From Lutraria lutraria (taxonomy: Eukaryota > Mollusca > Bivalvia > Venerida > Mactridae): 64,000 nt of DNA. Each line of letters begins with the position of its first letter. Positions within the stretch are counted from its first letter, which is position 1. The position numbers and the translations under genes were made by a program. Where the stretch lies: contig OZ026847.1 in NCBI GenBank assembly GCA_964023205.1, forward strand, positions 11,426,182-11,490,181. The letters are read 5' to 3'. Below the pieces are notes generated by a model. The model was given only the letters and a program-made list of their open reading frames with translations. It did no database searches and was not told the DNA's origin. Below, piece after piece: positions 34,523 to 50,598 of the stretch.

Positions 34523-35852
34523 TACATGCGGTAACCATAAAGGCCATTAAGGTATAAAGGCCATTCTCTTAAAAAACATCCATTGCTTATTTAGGACAAG
34601 AATAAAGCCCATCTTTCAATAAGGGCCACATTATGTTTCTCAAGCGTGACTTTTGTTCACAATTTTGACATATTTTAAACATAGGTAGAATCAACTTAAC
34701 ATACCTGTGGAATAAGTTCATTTTGAGAGTCTGACCACTATAGATTTGGTCAATTTGACATGGGAATTTTGATGCTGTTTATGTACTGAACACACGCATT
34801 GAACACCTGAAAGAAAATAAATGTTAATTCACTGTGTGTCAAATACGTATTCTCATTTCATGAACTATTCATGAAATATACTTGAACAGTTCAAGAAAAA
34901 ATCACGTTTTCATGAATTCCTTTCGGGGGGAAAGTCCCCTATTCACAAGACTTTAACAAATCGTACATTTATTCATTGGTATTTTAAATAATGAAGATGT
35001 GTGTACAATGACAGTTGCCATCAGTATATATGCTGCTTTGGTCCTGGCAGTGTGGGGTGGGAATGTAGTGGATTGAGAGTTGGCCTCTCATCTTAGATAC
35101 AATGGGTTCGAACCAAACGATTGCAAATTTCCAGAAAGCATTAAACATTTAATACTTTAAGAAACAGATTAGAGTCTAATTGAAATGATGTCACAAGTAC
35201 AGTTATGAAGAGAAACGATCGGTTTATATCATTAATCAGAAGTGAATCGGCCATCAGCGAAACGAATATATGGCAAAATAACCTCATTGTCAAAATCACG
35301 GTAAGTATACTAGTACATGACGTCAACTGATACATACAATTGACGTAATAGTATTGTTGTTGATTTACCTGGGTCTATCATGGGAATGAACGCGGATCAC
35401 CACTAAAGAGTGGTCTTTGTTTTTAAGTGGACTTCATTAAAGACGGATACCCAAAACTGCGGGTTTTTTTTCAAACCTACATGTACCCAACAGCAAGAAG
35501 CATATACTAGGAAACGTTTATATAGCACTTCTTGTTGTCAACAGTTAATAAGAATGTCAGTTCCCCTTGTATGATCAAATCGACACAGCCTTTGGCGTAA
35601 AAATGAACTTTAGAACTTGTTAGAGAATCGAATGTGTCATGATATAAATCTATCTCTGCCAAATATTTGTCAGACAAGCGAGGCATAAACGTATCCTATA
35701 TCGAAATCAATTACGCGAAAACAATCGAAGCCATTATGCAAGTAAATGAACTATAGATAACTCGAAAAGCCTCTGACATACAGGTCAAAGCCCTTGGTGT
35801 GAGTTTCCCGTGGTACATGTAGATCCTACCATGTATTACACAAGAAAATCAA
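34523..35852. other. Intergenic with a tRNA-like head
   Basis: Near 35058-35118 a TGTAGTGGATTGAGAGTTGG block and the B box GGGTTCGAACC match the head of another element near 37575-37630. No supported gene. The minus-strand stretch 34702-34807 has good splice-like borders but no convincing frame. Confidence 0.35.
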
Positions 35853-35970
35853 AGTACTGAAAGTACTCATGGAAACTGTTCTTACATAGACTTGCTCTAC
35901 AATTGCATAGCGGACGTAGCAAAATCAAAATGTATGGGCGCCGAGAGAGTGGCGGCTATAGAAAGCTGGT
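35853..35970 (+). repeat. Dispersed repeat, uninterrupted copy
   Basis: Matches the two halves of 23429-23950 without the TTAA element. It serves as an approximate empty site. Confidence 0.55.
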
Positions 35971-36506
35971 CCCAAAAACAGATAAAGTAAAAACGTCGAT
36001 ACTAAAATTCACCTTTGTGACCAAACGATTTGTCTTTTTCTTTCAGTTTGAAGTAAAAATATAGGGGTGATATTCATTTAGAAACTTTGCTTTACAAAAG
36101 TCTTGGTCATGTGGAATGAGTTTTACGTCTTTGTTAGCATGGCGGTCAGTGGTTACATAAAAACAAAGCTCGTAAGGTTTACGTAAGCAAATATTGGTAA
36201 CATTCTATCAGGAGGCGGTGAAGTAAGCCAGGAGCATGTTTGTAACCATTACAGGTTAGAACATCAGCTGTGCTTATTGACAAGTATCAACATCAGCGTA
36301 GAAAAGGCAATGCCATACATCGCATAAACATAGAATTAGAGACTCGAGTTATCAGACTGTAGGCCTGAATTTTGATGTGGCCTTTCGAAACTTTGGGGTG
36401 CAATAAAACACGGTTGTAGTGAACCTTGGTACAACGAAGAATATGATACAGTAAGGTATTCTTACATGGTATGCTCTTCTATGTTTCGGCTAAACATGTA
36501 CATGTA
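35971..36506. other. Intergenic, no feature seen
   Basis: A strong acceptor-like TTTTTCTTTCAG is present near 36048 but leads into a stop in every useful phase. Nothing else supported. Confidence 0.4.
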
Positions 36507-36683
36507 TAGTACAACCTCTCCAGAGCGGCCCCTCTCTTGAGCAACACCATCCCTGCAACAACAGTATGATTTCCCACTGCATGATTTAAATAGTAGTTAA
36601 ACCTCTCTTAAACAACCTTAAGCTCTCAACAACAACATGATTTTGCTACTCCCAAAGGATGTTGCTTTGGAGAGGTTGCTATA
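36507..36683 (+). mobile_element. Family A MITE, 177 bp
   Basis: TAGTACAACCTCTCCAGAGC at the left and TTTGGAGAGGTTGCTATA at the right; the outermost bases have decayed from CAGT/ACTG. The interior matches the 6554 copy. Confidence 0.7.
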
Positions 36684-37708
36684 TAATTATGTAATGTAAT
36701 AATTATTATGGATTTAATGCAGCAATTACTCAGATTCCTAGTAATTTACTATATCCATGTTCTAATGTAGTCTGTGCTTTAATTTCCTATGATAGTTTAT
36801 GCTATATCTATGATATGATTCTATGATATAAACCAATTAATTTGTTTAGTTTGAATGGAAGGTGATTTATCACATTCCTATGTTATCAGACAGAGACCAT
36901 CCCAGGACCCAATAACAGCTTGGTTAAAAGGAAGTCCGCTTAAGAAAATAGGTCTCAAGTAAATAGTGTGAATATATAGATGTACCTGGTATATATTTGG
37001 ACTTGGTTTTTATCAAAATCAAGTCCTTAGTAATCGGTGAGCAAGCAGAAGTCGCTGGACTCCATAATAGCTTGGTTAAAAGAATGCCTCATAAAGGAAA
37101 TAGTACGCAACTAATTGTTGTGATTATATAGCTGTATCTGGAATATTTTTCACGAATGGCACCATCCCTCCTACGTATTCTACTAAGACGTAAAAACTTC
37201 AGGCAGACAGTGTTTGTGTTCTACCATGTGACACAACGGTTTGAATGCCAAGGCTGTGAAGCTGCAAGCATACCATTGTGTAATTCTTCATTCAATTCAT
37301 TATATGCCTATCCATCGAGAGAGATCTGTAGGTAAACCATACTTTTTGGAGTTCAAAGCTTACTTAGGCTGTCACTCGCTCGGGCGCATGAATTTTGACT
37401 CGGAACGATTAGTACTACATTTTCTACTTCCGCCATGTAAATGATAAACTGTTTCCCGTTCCATGTTGCAGTGTAAGCCTATGTGTTACTTCCATGATTA
37501 TTTCATCAGAAAGAATAAATGAATATTAATATTTCGTTTATTTGATATACTTGTTAGTGTGCTGGTTGTGTAGTAGGTCGGGAGTTGGTCCCTCATGCCT
37601 GAGCATTGTGAGTTCAATCTCCTGCACATAGGTCAAATTCATGTTTCTGAATAAGACACCTGAATTAACTGACTTTTTCAGGAAACAAAATTAAAAGTGG
37701 CTCCTGGC
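36684..37708. other. Intergenic with tRNA-like repeat
   Basis: At 37551-37700 a tRNA-like head (TGTAGTAGGTCGGGAGTTGG, B-box-like GAGTTCAATCTCC) is the same family as the one near 35058. At 37207-37331 there is a speculative plus-strand exon (see findings). No gene is firmly supported. Confidence 0.35.
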
Positions 37709-40700
37709 ATTCACAATGCTGCTAAATAAATGTAATCAATTTTATGATTACGAAGTTGTATGAGAAAATGACAAAAAACATATTTTGATCAAAAAAGCAC
37801 ATTTTATTAATCACTGGGAAGGTACAATTAACTTCCAAACAACACTGAATATTTAGGGCAAACTCACACAGTATTATCAAGACACAAAGGATTGGATTTT
37901 CTACACATTGTAGATCAAAGGATAATTGAATACTACATGTATATATATATATATATATAAATATTACATTATATATCTGTTTAAAAAAATCATGATAATC
38001 AAACAAAATACTTGTTCATGAATTTGCAAAAAAACGTTGATAATTCAATTAATAGCAGTCTTAAAGCACATGTAATTTTTGGATCATCAAATAAAGCAAT
38101 TATCAGTTTACAATTTGGAATAAAAAAATGAAAATGGCAAAAAGCAAGCTAAATGTGAAATAAATAAGTTCATGTACAAGAATTCATGTATGTGGGACAA
38201 AGTTAGCAATGACTCCTTGTCAGAGGTATTAATGTACAAGGCAAGAAGTATGCAATCTTCATAAGAAGAAGTTCTCATCTTTTTTTAAGTGTATTACCTA
38301 TAAACAGTTAATTATTTACTGTCTTGAATAATTTCGAAGTCGAATAATCAGCATAATGCAAAATAAATGACATGTACCAATTAATTGATATCCACTTGAT
38401 AAATATCAAAAGTCAATTAATTGATATCCACTTGATAAATATCAAAAAAATTGTTAAACACTGAAAGTTACATGTGTTAATTGATACACATCATGTCCAA
38501 TTAAACAACATTTAATTGTTCACTTGACATGCAAATGTATCAATTAATTAGCAGTATTTATCAATTAATTGACATATTACTCAATGTCATAAAAAATGCA
38601 CAATGTCATTGTCCTCAACATATGCACAATCTGCTAAGCACCAAAAATAAAGGTTATAATAATAAAGCAAAAAAGGGGACAAATCGCCAAATTTAAGGGA
38701 GAAGACAAACAGTTCCGGGGAAAATATAAATATGTATTAATATATCATATTATCTATACATGACTTTCAAATGAAAACTCGCAAATAAAAAAGACTAACA
38801 ACTTTGTATATATTTTCACACAATATACAGCATTCTAGCGACTATATACATATATAAATAATTGGCTATATTTATAAACTTTATATATACATACATAATA
38901 TACATAAATATATTTTTTTAGAAAAAATATGTATGGTTTCCTAGGCTGTACAAACATGGAATATTATGATTACACATATACAAGATTCATTGGCCCTTTT
39001 TTATCATATAGATGATTACAAGGGTGGTCCCTTAAAGTTATATGAATGTATAAGAAAGCAAATATTAATATGAACTTATGTCAGTGTAACAAAAGTCAAA
39101 TATCAATACAAAATTGAATTAAGTCACATGTAAATTAAGTCTAATAAGACGATAAAATTAAGAAATTGTGATAAAATGAAAAAATATTGTCTAATTATGA
39201 ATGATAATTGATAAATAATTCCAATCTTCTCCCAGCTGTTATATCACTTAACAAATGTCATCAATGAGCAGGCTTTGATTTAATATGAAGTTCATCGACA
39301 TTATTACAAAGAAAGAAAATGTCTAAGTTAGCCCACTGACCTTTCTTGCCAAGTCCTTTTTACTAGTAAATATCTTTCATGAAGAAAAATATCTATGCAG
39401 TCACTGTAATTACAAACAATTAATTCCCTCTTTCATACAAAATGATTTTGTAGAAATAAAGTCAAAGGAATTTTAAGAACATATTGCTTTATTGTACTGA
39501 AAAAAAAGTAATTCGTACTAGGCGCCATATTTCTCCAAATATTAACATAATTATACTCTGTATTTATAATTTCTACCATTTATGTAATATAACAATATCT
39601 AATTAAGACATTTATCAAAATAATCTTGGCCTTTACGCAACATAAACATGATAATAATGGCAAAGAATTACCACCATTATTTGAATATGTATCCTTCATG
39701 AAAAACGTATCAAAGAAATAAAATGTCCTCCAAGAAATGTAATGTCCCCAAAGCAGCATAATGAACCAAAAGAAACATCGTAATTGTACACGTGGCATTG
39801 AATGTCGGAAATGGCAAGTAAACTTAGTAAAGCCTGCATGCAAAATGTATGCAACAAATAAGTGTTCACATGAAATATGATGAAGTATAGTCAAAGTGAA
39901 ATATTATGAATAGAATAATAAAAGTTACTAATAAAGTATGAATACTTTCTGCTATAAAGCTGACATTTCTTATAGTGTGGTCCTCTGAAATTTCAATTAA
40001 GTTAAAGCAGTTTTCAGAAAAAAAATCTTAGTTTTGCAACTAAACTCAAAATCCAAGAATCCCATTGGTCAGATGTTAAGTATAGTCCCAATATCGACCA
40101 ATAGCACGGCTGTATTGTGAGTGTAATGTGCAAACAAGTAAATGATTTATTTAAGATAAGAAAATTGACAATAAACTAGATATATATTGTATTATCAATA
40201 TATTATCAATTATTGAATATATGTGATAAATACTTGGGTAACTATTCTTTGGTATATGTTGTCCAATGACTAGAATTCTATGTGATACATATAGATAATA
40301 ATGGATTTCTTAAATCATATAATTTTGTGTGTGAAGTATACATTAACATATATTTAACATATGTAAACAAATAGCTAAAAAAGCAAATTGTCAATTTCAA
40401 ATACGAGTTTGACAAAATGTATATAAGGGCTATACATATAATAACATGTATGTATGTAAAAGTTTTATCTACATTGACTGAGATTCTGTTCCAACTATGT
40501 GTGTGATACTGCAACCAGTAAGTGAGATTCAAATAAGAACTCATCATCTCAGAATTGTTCTCAAAGAAGTGAGATTGTCCTCATCCAAAAATTGAGATTC
40601 CAACATATGCTTGTGAACTAATCAAATTAATTCCAATTTTAGAAATTATATCAATTTTATAATGATTAAAGTTTAAGGATAGTAGACTGCTTTTTGCATC

Positions 40701-41260
40701 ATTTAAGTATTTCTTAAACATTAGAAAAATGGAAGAAAACAAATAACAAAAATGAATTTTAATTTGAAGATTAAATTCATTACACACTTGTCATAATATT
40801 GTCCTAATTTTGCAGACAGGAAAATAAATATCACACTTATATGATTGTAATAGCCACAATTAATAACATATAATAACAAATAACATGATTTGTGCAATAA
40901 GCATGGTCTCTGGCAACCTTTCATGCTTAAATTGATTTCGTTCAAGATTTGAAAATGCAAGGAAAATTGACTTCCATGAATTTTGTAAGCATTTTTACAT
41001 GCAAATAATTTTTACACAAAAACAGACAATTGACTGGTTATAATATTTATAAAATCAAATATTTGGTCCCTTATACCAGCCCCGATCTCTACAGTGTCCA
41101 GGCAACCCTGCAGTGATCACAGTTTACCCAAAGTCCAACATTTTGTACAAATCTCATCGTTATGGAATTATTCAATAAAGAAATTAGTAGCAATATTCTA
41201 TCTATATTTCTAAGCAGCACACTTTAAGCTTTCAAGTCAATTATAGTTATTTCTGTCACA
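37709..41260 (-). other. Candidate 3' UTR / 3' flank of the PRDM3/16 gene
   Basis: About 3.5 kb of very AT-rich, unique-looking sequence directly after the stop codon on the minus strand, almost free of transposons. Minus-strand AATAAA hexamers occur at 40151-40146, 39493-39488 and 37808-37803, any of which could end the transcript. It includes an (AT)n run at 37941-37959. No coding exon was recognised; the frames here are chance. Confidence 0.4.
38379..38450. repeat. 36-bp tandem duplication
   Basis: AATTAATTGATATCCACTTG with the following GATAAATATCAAAAGTC is repeated once, at 38379 and 38415. Several more AATTAATTG palindromes lie within 38380-38580, in the candidate 3' UTR. Confidence 0.8.
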
Positions 41261-43189
41261 TTATGAACACAGCACTGACTTAAAATCACCTTTAAGTTCA
41301 AATTCCTGCTTTTTACATAAAGGTAAAGGCTCCTCATTTTTGGAGAAAGAAGACTCAACTGGTTCGTCAGACATTCGCGCCTTCTTCGGATTTGGTTCAT
41401 CCGAAGCATCAACAACTTTTTCAGTGTTTTTATCATCTGACTTTATAGACTTATCATCGTGGTCATCAGACACAGGATCGATCTCCTCATCACTTTCATC
41501 AACCATTTTCTCTCTCTGCAGAATCTCCATTCTTCTTTTCAGTTCCATTACAGACAAAGAGTTTTGATTTATATCGGATGGTGCATTCATATTAACAGCA
41601 GTAGCTTTACCAATAAAGTTTCTGATCTCGGAGAAATAGGACTCATCCTTATCCTCCAGTTCAGTCTCACGTTCCTCCACACGTTCAGGTGAATCAACGA
41701 TATTTGGACCTTCAGTTTCGTGTTTCTTCAAATGGCGGTCAAGGTTGGTTTGCTGGCCAAAGCATCGGTCACAGAGCGGACATCTAAATGGCTTCTCTTT
41801 GTTGTGAATATTACGTACATGACGCTGAAGGTTTGAGGAGATAGAGAAAGATCGTTCACAGTATTTGCATTTGTATGGCTGTTCACCAGTGTGGGTCCTC
41901 AAGTGGCGAGTAAGGTTCGCACTACGTGGAAAAACCTTACCACAGAACTTGCAGCTGTATCGATCTTTAAGCTTGTTTGGAGTAGAAAACTGAGCCAACT
42001 GAGTTGGTGAGTTGCCAAAGTCTGGAAAGGATTTCCCTTGTGGTGACATTGAAGTTATAGATGAAACAGAAGTGGCAGACTTTGGTGAAGCTTGGCTCAT
42101 AAAACTGAATGGATTTAACCCAACTGGATACTGTGGAGGGCTTGAAAATGGAAACCTTGGATAGCGAAGGAAATTGTTAGACTCTGCATTAGCTTTCTCC
42201 TTCTGTTCAGCAAGACGTAAAGCCTGTTCCATCATTAGCTGCTTTGGAAACTGTGGGTAAGCATAGTGAAGACGGGGTTCTGGTACAACTGGTGTTTTGA
42301 TTTCGCCAAAAACATGGGTCTTCCTGGGCGCTTCAGGTGGTGTGACCTCTTTGGTTTGACTTAAATCTAAGGGAAGTTCACCTTCAGATTTGATAGATTT
42401 TACTGTTGCACTTGCTTTTGGTGGTGTAACATAGTCATCTCTGTTTGGTTTTGACAAATCAAATGGCTGATCCGTATTTGCTACAGATGTAATTGGTGGT
42501 GGTGAAGGACTACCATTGTGTGAAACAGCTAACTTTGGTGACAGGCTTCCTTCTGATGGCATTGTACAAGGAATAAAAGCAGTTGGCTTAGACACAGTAA
42601 CAGAAACTGTATGAGTATTTGTATTCAAAGACTGTTGGGATTTGTTAAAACTTCGCTCACTTTCAGAGTCTGATGGTATAATGTCAAGGTCACTGCCTGA
42701 CATAAAATCCGATCCTCCATCACTTCCGTCTGGTGCCCGTTTCTCATATTTCTCTGCTGGGCTCAAGTCTTGCTTCTCAGGAGTCAAAGGTGGTAATCCA
42801 GGAGATCTTAAACTGTTTGGTGACAATGCAGTCAAAGCTGAGAGTGGATGCCCACCAGAGAACAATGGCAAAGTACCCAGAGCTGGAGGGTAAAATGGGT
42901 AGTTTGGTCGACCACCGTACAAACTCATCATCATGGCCGGGGAGAACGATGTGTTATGAGTGGCTCCTAGAAGGCTCGAACCTTGCGGAACTTTAGCATC
43001 AGAACCAAATCCACTTAGTCGCATTCCATTTCTCAAAGCTCCCTCGCAGAATCGCTTGTGTTTACTAAGTGATGTAATAGTGGAAAAGGCCTGACCACAA
43101 TCATTACATTTGATTTGTTGACGACAATCAGCATGCATCCGTTTGTGGCGGCAAAGGTTTGAAAATTGGGTGTAAGCTTTCAGACAAAC
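41261..43189 (-). CDS. MECOM: PRDM3/PRDM16 (MECOM/Hamlet) homologue, last coding exon
   Basis: Large 3' coding exon, 642 codons plus TAG/TAA-type stop at 41261. The acceptor is CTCTGTTTCAG/GTTTGTCTG at 43190, phase 0. The exon finishes finger 6 ([14 protein letters not shown]) and a C2HC finger 7. A long proline/serine-rich middle follows, with two CtBP-recruiting motifs, PFDLS and PLDLS (residues about 472 and 503 of the joined 872). Then comes the second cluster of three C2H2 fingers (41959-41720; [20 protein letters not shown] and [16 protein letters not shown]), nearly identical to vertebrate EVI1. A conserved [12 protein letters not shown] segment and an acidic tail end the protein. Family members are nuclear DNA-binding regulators of cell fate, with CtBP-mediated repression. 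Having all of this in one exon differs from the multi-exon vertebrate arrangement. Family identity is very secure; whether it is closer to PRDM3 or PRDM16 is not resolvable, since invertebrates usually have one gene. Confidence 0.95.
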   Translation of the reverse strand, partial: VCLKAYTQFSNLCRHKRMHADCRQQIKCNDCGQAFSTITSLSKHKRFCEGALRNGMRLSGFGSDAKVPQGSSLLGATHNTSFSPAMMMSLYGGRPNYPFYPPALGTLPLFSGGHPLSALTALSPNSLRSPGLPPLTPEKQDLSPAEKYEKRAPDGSDGGSDFMSGSDLDIIPSDSESERSFNKSQQSLNTNTHTVSVTVSKPTAFIPCTMPSEGSLSPKLAVSHNGSPSPPPITSVANTDQPFDLSKPNRDDYVTPPKASATVKSIKSEGELPLDLSQTKEVTPPEAPRKTHVFGEIKTPVVPEPRLHYAYPQFPKQLMMEQALRLAEQKEKANAESNNFLRYPRFPFSSPPQYPVGLNPFSFMSQASPKSATSVSSITSMSPQGKSFPDFGNSPTQLAQFSTPNKLKDRYSCKFCGKVFPRSANLTRHLRTHTGEQPYKCKYCERSFSISSNLQRHVRNIHNKEKPFRCPLCDRCFGQQTNLDRHLKKHETEGPNIVDSPERVEERETELEDKDESYFSEIRNFIGKATAVNMNAPSDINQNSLSVMELKRRMEILQREKMVDESDEEIDPVSDDHDDKSIKSDDKNTEKVVDASDEPNPKKARMSDEPVESSFSKNEEPLPLCKKQEFELKGDFKSVLCS

Positions 43190-45940
<2,751 letters not shown>

Positions 45941-46082
45941 CTTTTTAAATCATCGCCAGATAAAGTTTGGCTGTGTCCATAGTCAGATCTGGAATTGTTG
46001 CAAGAGAAGAGTTGATGCTTATGAAGTGACATGCGGTCTTTAAAGATCTCACCACACTCTCCACATGGTACTGTCTCAGTAT
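45941..46082 (-). CDS. MECOM: PRDM3/16 homologue, first (C2HC) finger exon
   Basis: 142 nt. The acceptor is TTATCTTTCCAG/AT at 46083, the donor AAAAG/GTAAAT at 45940. It enters in phase 1 and leaves in phase 2. Residues 71-118 include VPCGECGEIFKDRMSLHKHQ and LFSC: Cys77, Cys80, His93, Cys98, a C2HC finger corresponding to the first finger of EVI1. It is followed by a Ser/Asp-rich linker. All splice phases agree with neighbours (121+142+337 = 600 nt). Confidence 0.9.
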
Positions 46083-49000
46083 CTGGAAAGATAACACAAA
46101 ATATTTTGGTCAAAACAATGATTCCAGATAACATATTTTGAATATAAATGTATATTTTTATACAACAGTTCAAAAACTGCGTTATCACTCTTTGAGATCA
46201 CCACAAAAGATCACAATAATTTCAAATGAGTTGAATCCACAATTATGAGATTATCATATGAGTTTAATAACTATATCTATCAATACTCTGTAATCTGTAT
46301 GGATAAGCAGCAACTGCATGAACAGAACTCATTGTTGCAATGAAAAAAATATTGCACTAACCATTTTCAAAAAATGACATTTCCTTAAGAAAAAGCTTAA
46401 ACGCTTTCCCCAGCATGATTCTTGAGTTTGAAGAATAAGTCATTCTAAGTAACTATTAGAATCTCCACCTATGAACAGAAGTCCACAGAAAACATAAATG
46501 ACTGGCTCAGTACTAACACTGATATATATATGACTGTGTGTATGCAGCCACACCAGTGACAATTGTCAAAAAGCATCAGGGGTTAGAAGACGTCACTTAA
46601 AGGCAGTTATTACCAATCATTACAACAATGTTCCACCTAATCATTGGTGTGTTTATGACACAAAAACAATGTTATGACGTAAATACTAATGTCTATGTTA
46701 TACAATAGGACAAGAACTTCTTGTGCTGTTTGCGACTGGTGTAGGGAGTTCAATAATTATGGTATTGCACTGAGACAAGAACCAATTAACAAAATAAGTT
46801 GGAAGGACACGATTGTTCTACCACTAAGTAATAACATTATGTTACTAATGTATAATGAATAGTAGTGAAAAACTGCGACTTGTCTACATAACAGACATGA
46901 ACTTATGCAGTTGGTGTTGACAGCATGAAATTAACCACATTCACACTTCAGGAGCACGTTTTGAGTGAAACTAACAGGCAATTAACAAGCAATGAAGTAC
47001 ATTGCTGTCACATAGCTTAATGACAAGGAAAAAAACATGTTTTGTTAAAGCCAACAATTGCTGATGTATTAACTGCTATGCTTTAGTCCAGGAAACAACT
47101 CTGATTAACCATACGGTAAGATATTGTTTGGTTTAATATCTAATTAATATTAAATATTGCAAGTATTGAGAGAAATATATGAATAACTTCTGAATATTGC
47201 GTTACAGATAAGCAGTAAAAAATTGCTTGTAAATTGTGCATGAAGAAAATGCCATATATGGTATGCATAAAAATAAAATAGATAACTTCAGAGAATTCTT
47301 TCATTTCTCATATAAAAATAGCTATATAACTATTCTTTCCATGAACTTTAAGACAAGTGACTCCTTAATTATTATGACCTAGCAAAGGGGCCACTTTCAG
47401 AAAGATCTGTGTTCTAATGAGGAAATATGTCCAAGCCAAGTAAATTATCGATCAACGATTATTAAAACCTGCCAACACCTTGTCACGAAGCTTCCTTATC
47501 TTAACGATTAAACAAAAACCCCGCAGGTAATCACAATAGAAGAAGATGACTGCCACTTGAAATGAAAGTCGTAAATATTCTTGTATTGTCTCATGTCGAG
47601 CACATTGAAAATAATCTCCCATCTGGCTAATGACTTTCCAGTATATTCCGCTGATAGTCGGTAATAAAACACTATATTATAATATGAAGAGCGGTGCTCA
47701 TGTGGAAATTAAAAGATAAGCGAAGAAACTATATCCTTTTTGAACCAATGTATGACAACTTGATGTCATATTTGTCTCGAAAACAACATTCATTCAGGGG
47801 TGGACTAAGGCAATACTTTAATATGGTGATTGTTCATGAGTGTGTGAGTCACATGACAAGATTTTATGTCAATACATACATACAATAAAGATATACTTGT
47901 ATCTTCATGACAAAGTGCAAATTGTCTGTAAGTCCAGAAGGTAAAATGGAATACTGTTGACAATTTAGTACAAAAAATGTATCATGATTGTTTTGATTGT
48001 AACTTTAATTTAAATAGATTGATGCTCAATACATAAAACGTTGTTCAATCATATAAAGACGAATAAGAATTATTTCAACTCGAAACATTCAATCAAAATA
48101 GATATAGTACGTAAAATTATGAGAATTGTATGTGTCAATAATTCTGGATTATTTCCAGTATGAATGAAAAAGTCAAAAAAAGAATGAAAGGGGATGAGAG
48201 GCTACCTTAGCTTATCCCAATATCACACTGAACAGGACATAAACCAAAATGTAAATGAGTTTCAAAAACATATCAATAATTTATGCGAAATACTCAAGAG
48301 CCTTGAAAACAGATAATATCCCTCAAGTAGGGGTCTCATCGATGGAGAATCAACATAAAATATGACAATAAAAATTGGACAGTATTATCTGCAGTGTCTT
48401 TTTTGTATCTTCAGCCGTCAAGATGACAAGAATTTATGGACATGAATAAGGCATAAGAATTCTTATTGCTTCCCCAATAAAGATAAAAAAATGGTTCTCA
48501 TCCTTAAATAAGGGTCTTAAATTATCCCCATAAAATTTGTTAACTATATTTGAATATTCTGTGCTGAAGTTTTAAATATAAGTTTCAGAGAAGGTTTTAA
48601 GTACTTACGCACCAAAAAAAGTGATCATCCTAAATCTGGTAAATTCATATTTATATTCACGGGCAAACTGCTTTAAAATATTAATTTAAGATAATCATGC
48701 ACTCATTGCCTTCAAAAAATGATAACGCGAATTCAATTTGATAGCCACACCATACAGAAAAAGGTAATAACTGACATTCAAATGTCAATATTATCGAAAT
48801 AGTAATTAAAATTTTTTCATTGAGGTGAATTTAAAAAAGAAAATTGAAACATTGTCAACAAACAGCTGATCTCTTTCTATGAATGAAACTATTCCTTCTT
48901 TTATAGATTTTAATATTTTATGAGTTCAGAATTTCATCTTTAATAGAAATTATATGACACTCAGTAATTTACTAATCCTATTGTTATTATGTTTATACAC

Positions 49001-50477
49001 AAATGTTTCAGAGATAATAAAGAGAATAATACACTTAAAGTTGAATCTTGGGTCTTCGATGCGTCTCAGCCATTCTTTCCTCACTGACACGAAAGAAATG
49101 GTGACGCCTCTCATTAGTACGAAGTATTCGTACAATAGCACAAAATCAGCAGGAATCTATGAGTGGAATGAAAATTCTGCTCAAGTGAGGAAAATAAGCT
49201 AACGGAGGGATCCGATCATAGCCCAGTGTCACAGCTGAATTTTGTTGATTAAAGACTAGTACTGAATATCAATACCAAGCAGTAGCTATATGGATTTTTT
49301 TTAATTTATCATTTTTATGATAATAATTCATTAATTAACCTCTTTTATGGTTATTTCCCTACATCAACACACACTATCGCATGTCTTAAAATGCTTTTTT
49401 TTTTAAAAAACCTACAAAATGTTCATAAGAAGCATAAGATATAGGTATGACTTTTTTTGGATTTGATTTTCAAAGCATTTATTTAAATTGTCATAATTTA
49501 AACATGCAAACACATTGATGTTCAAATTTTCACCCAATGCACAATAAATTTAGCAAAATGAAATAACTCATACTCAATGCACAACTATTTTATCTGCTGA
49601 AATTAGTTTCAATTTATTTGTGGCTGTAAATTTATAGATTCAAATTTGCACTCAAAGACAATGCTGTCAAGTTCGCTCTTGAAATGAGGATCGTTTGCGA
49701 CAAAAACAGCCAATTTCTATCAACGCTGTTAAATTGAAAACATAAACAAAATTACATCAACACCGACAGGGATGCTTTTCAAAACACTTATTTGTTTATT
49801 CTGTAGCTATCAACATGCATTTCTCACTTGCAATAAAAAATATAAAAAAAGTTGATCTATTCTTTCACACAGTGTATGCATTGTAGGACAAATAACTGAC
49901 TACAATTTATAGCGTTAAAATTTTTGAATTGATTTTATCATGAAATACTAATAAATCTTCCGATTAGAATCTTATCAGACTGAAGAAATTCATCTTGATA
50001 CTTTTGTTTGCTATTTGGATGAGTACCTGCAAATCAAATCCATAAATGGTCTTCTCCCATTAAAACTACATACATTTTGTATATGCATGTTATCCATTTA
50101 AAAGAAGATAACAGATTTGTCCAAAACATCTTTAAAACACTTAATTTTCAATGGCAAGGAAGTGTTTCCATTCTTTATCACAAACATATTGATCAGTTTG
50201 CTACATATTGTTAAATCATCCCTGCACTGAATGTCCTGTAAGTGTAATTTATCTCTGTATAAAAGGAAACATCTTTAAATTTCAAAACAATTACCATAGC
50301 TTGTTTTCAAAAAAAAAATTGATCATTTTTTTCAAGTGGTAAATTCTGCTCAAAACTTACATTCTGAGCCATAACTGAACCAAGACCAAGACTTGATTTT
50401 GCATATAACTGAAACAAAATGCAATCTATGATATCTCTGAATGAATTAATTAAGACACAATAAATGAAAATAATTAC
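46083..50477 (-). other. MECOM: PRDM3/16 intron (4.4 kb)
   Basis: Phase 1 intron between the PR-domain exon and the first finger exon. AT-rich, with no transposon or coding exon recognised. Confidence 0.75.
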
Positions 50478-50598
50478 CATCTGATTTTTTGTGAAATAGG
50501 CTGCTGTAGTCTGCATGCTGATGCTGATATAACCGATCTTTTGTATACAGCAGCATTTCTTCGTCAGCTTGTATTTCTCGAATCGCTCGATAATACAA
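50478..50598 (-). CDS. MECOM: PRDM3/16 homologue, C-terminal PR-domain exon
   Basis: 121 nt. Acceptor TTTTATTTTCAG at 50599, phase 0; donor GATG/GTAATT at 50477, leaving one base. It encodes LYYRAIREIQADEEMLLYTK then DRLYQHQHADYSSLFHKKSD. This matches the end of the PR (SET-related) domain of PRDM3/16, where an [IF]YR...I.PGEELL segment precedes the finger region. The human PGEE is ADEE here. PR domains of this family are reported to act as histone H3K9 methyltransferases; catalysis cannot be judged from this half. Too short to be found as an open frame, but the phase and similarity are convincing. Confidence 0.88.

Noticed and set aside
34702..34807. Minus-strand stretch bordered by TTTTCTTTCAG and CACAG/GTATGT
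   Set aside because: Good-looking splice borders, but each frame meets a stop and nothing adjoining matches its phase.
42642..42996. Plus-strand frames inside the PRDM3/16 exon
   Set aside because: Antisense shadows of a strongly conserved coding exon.
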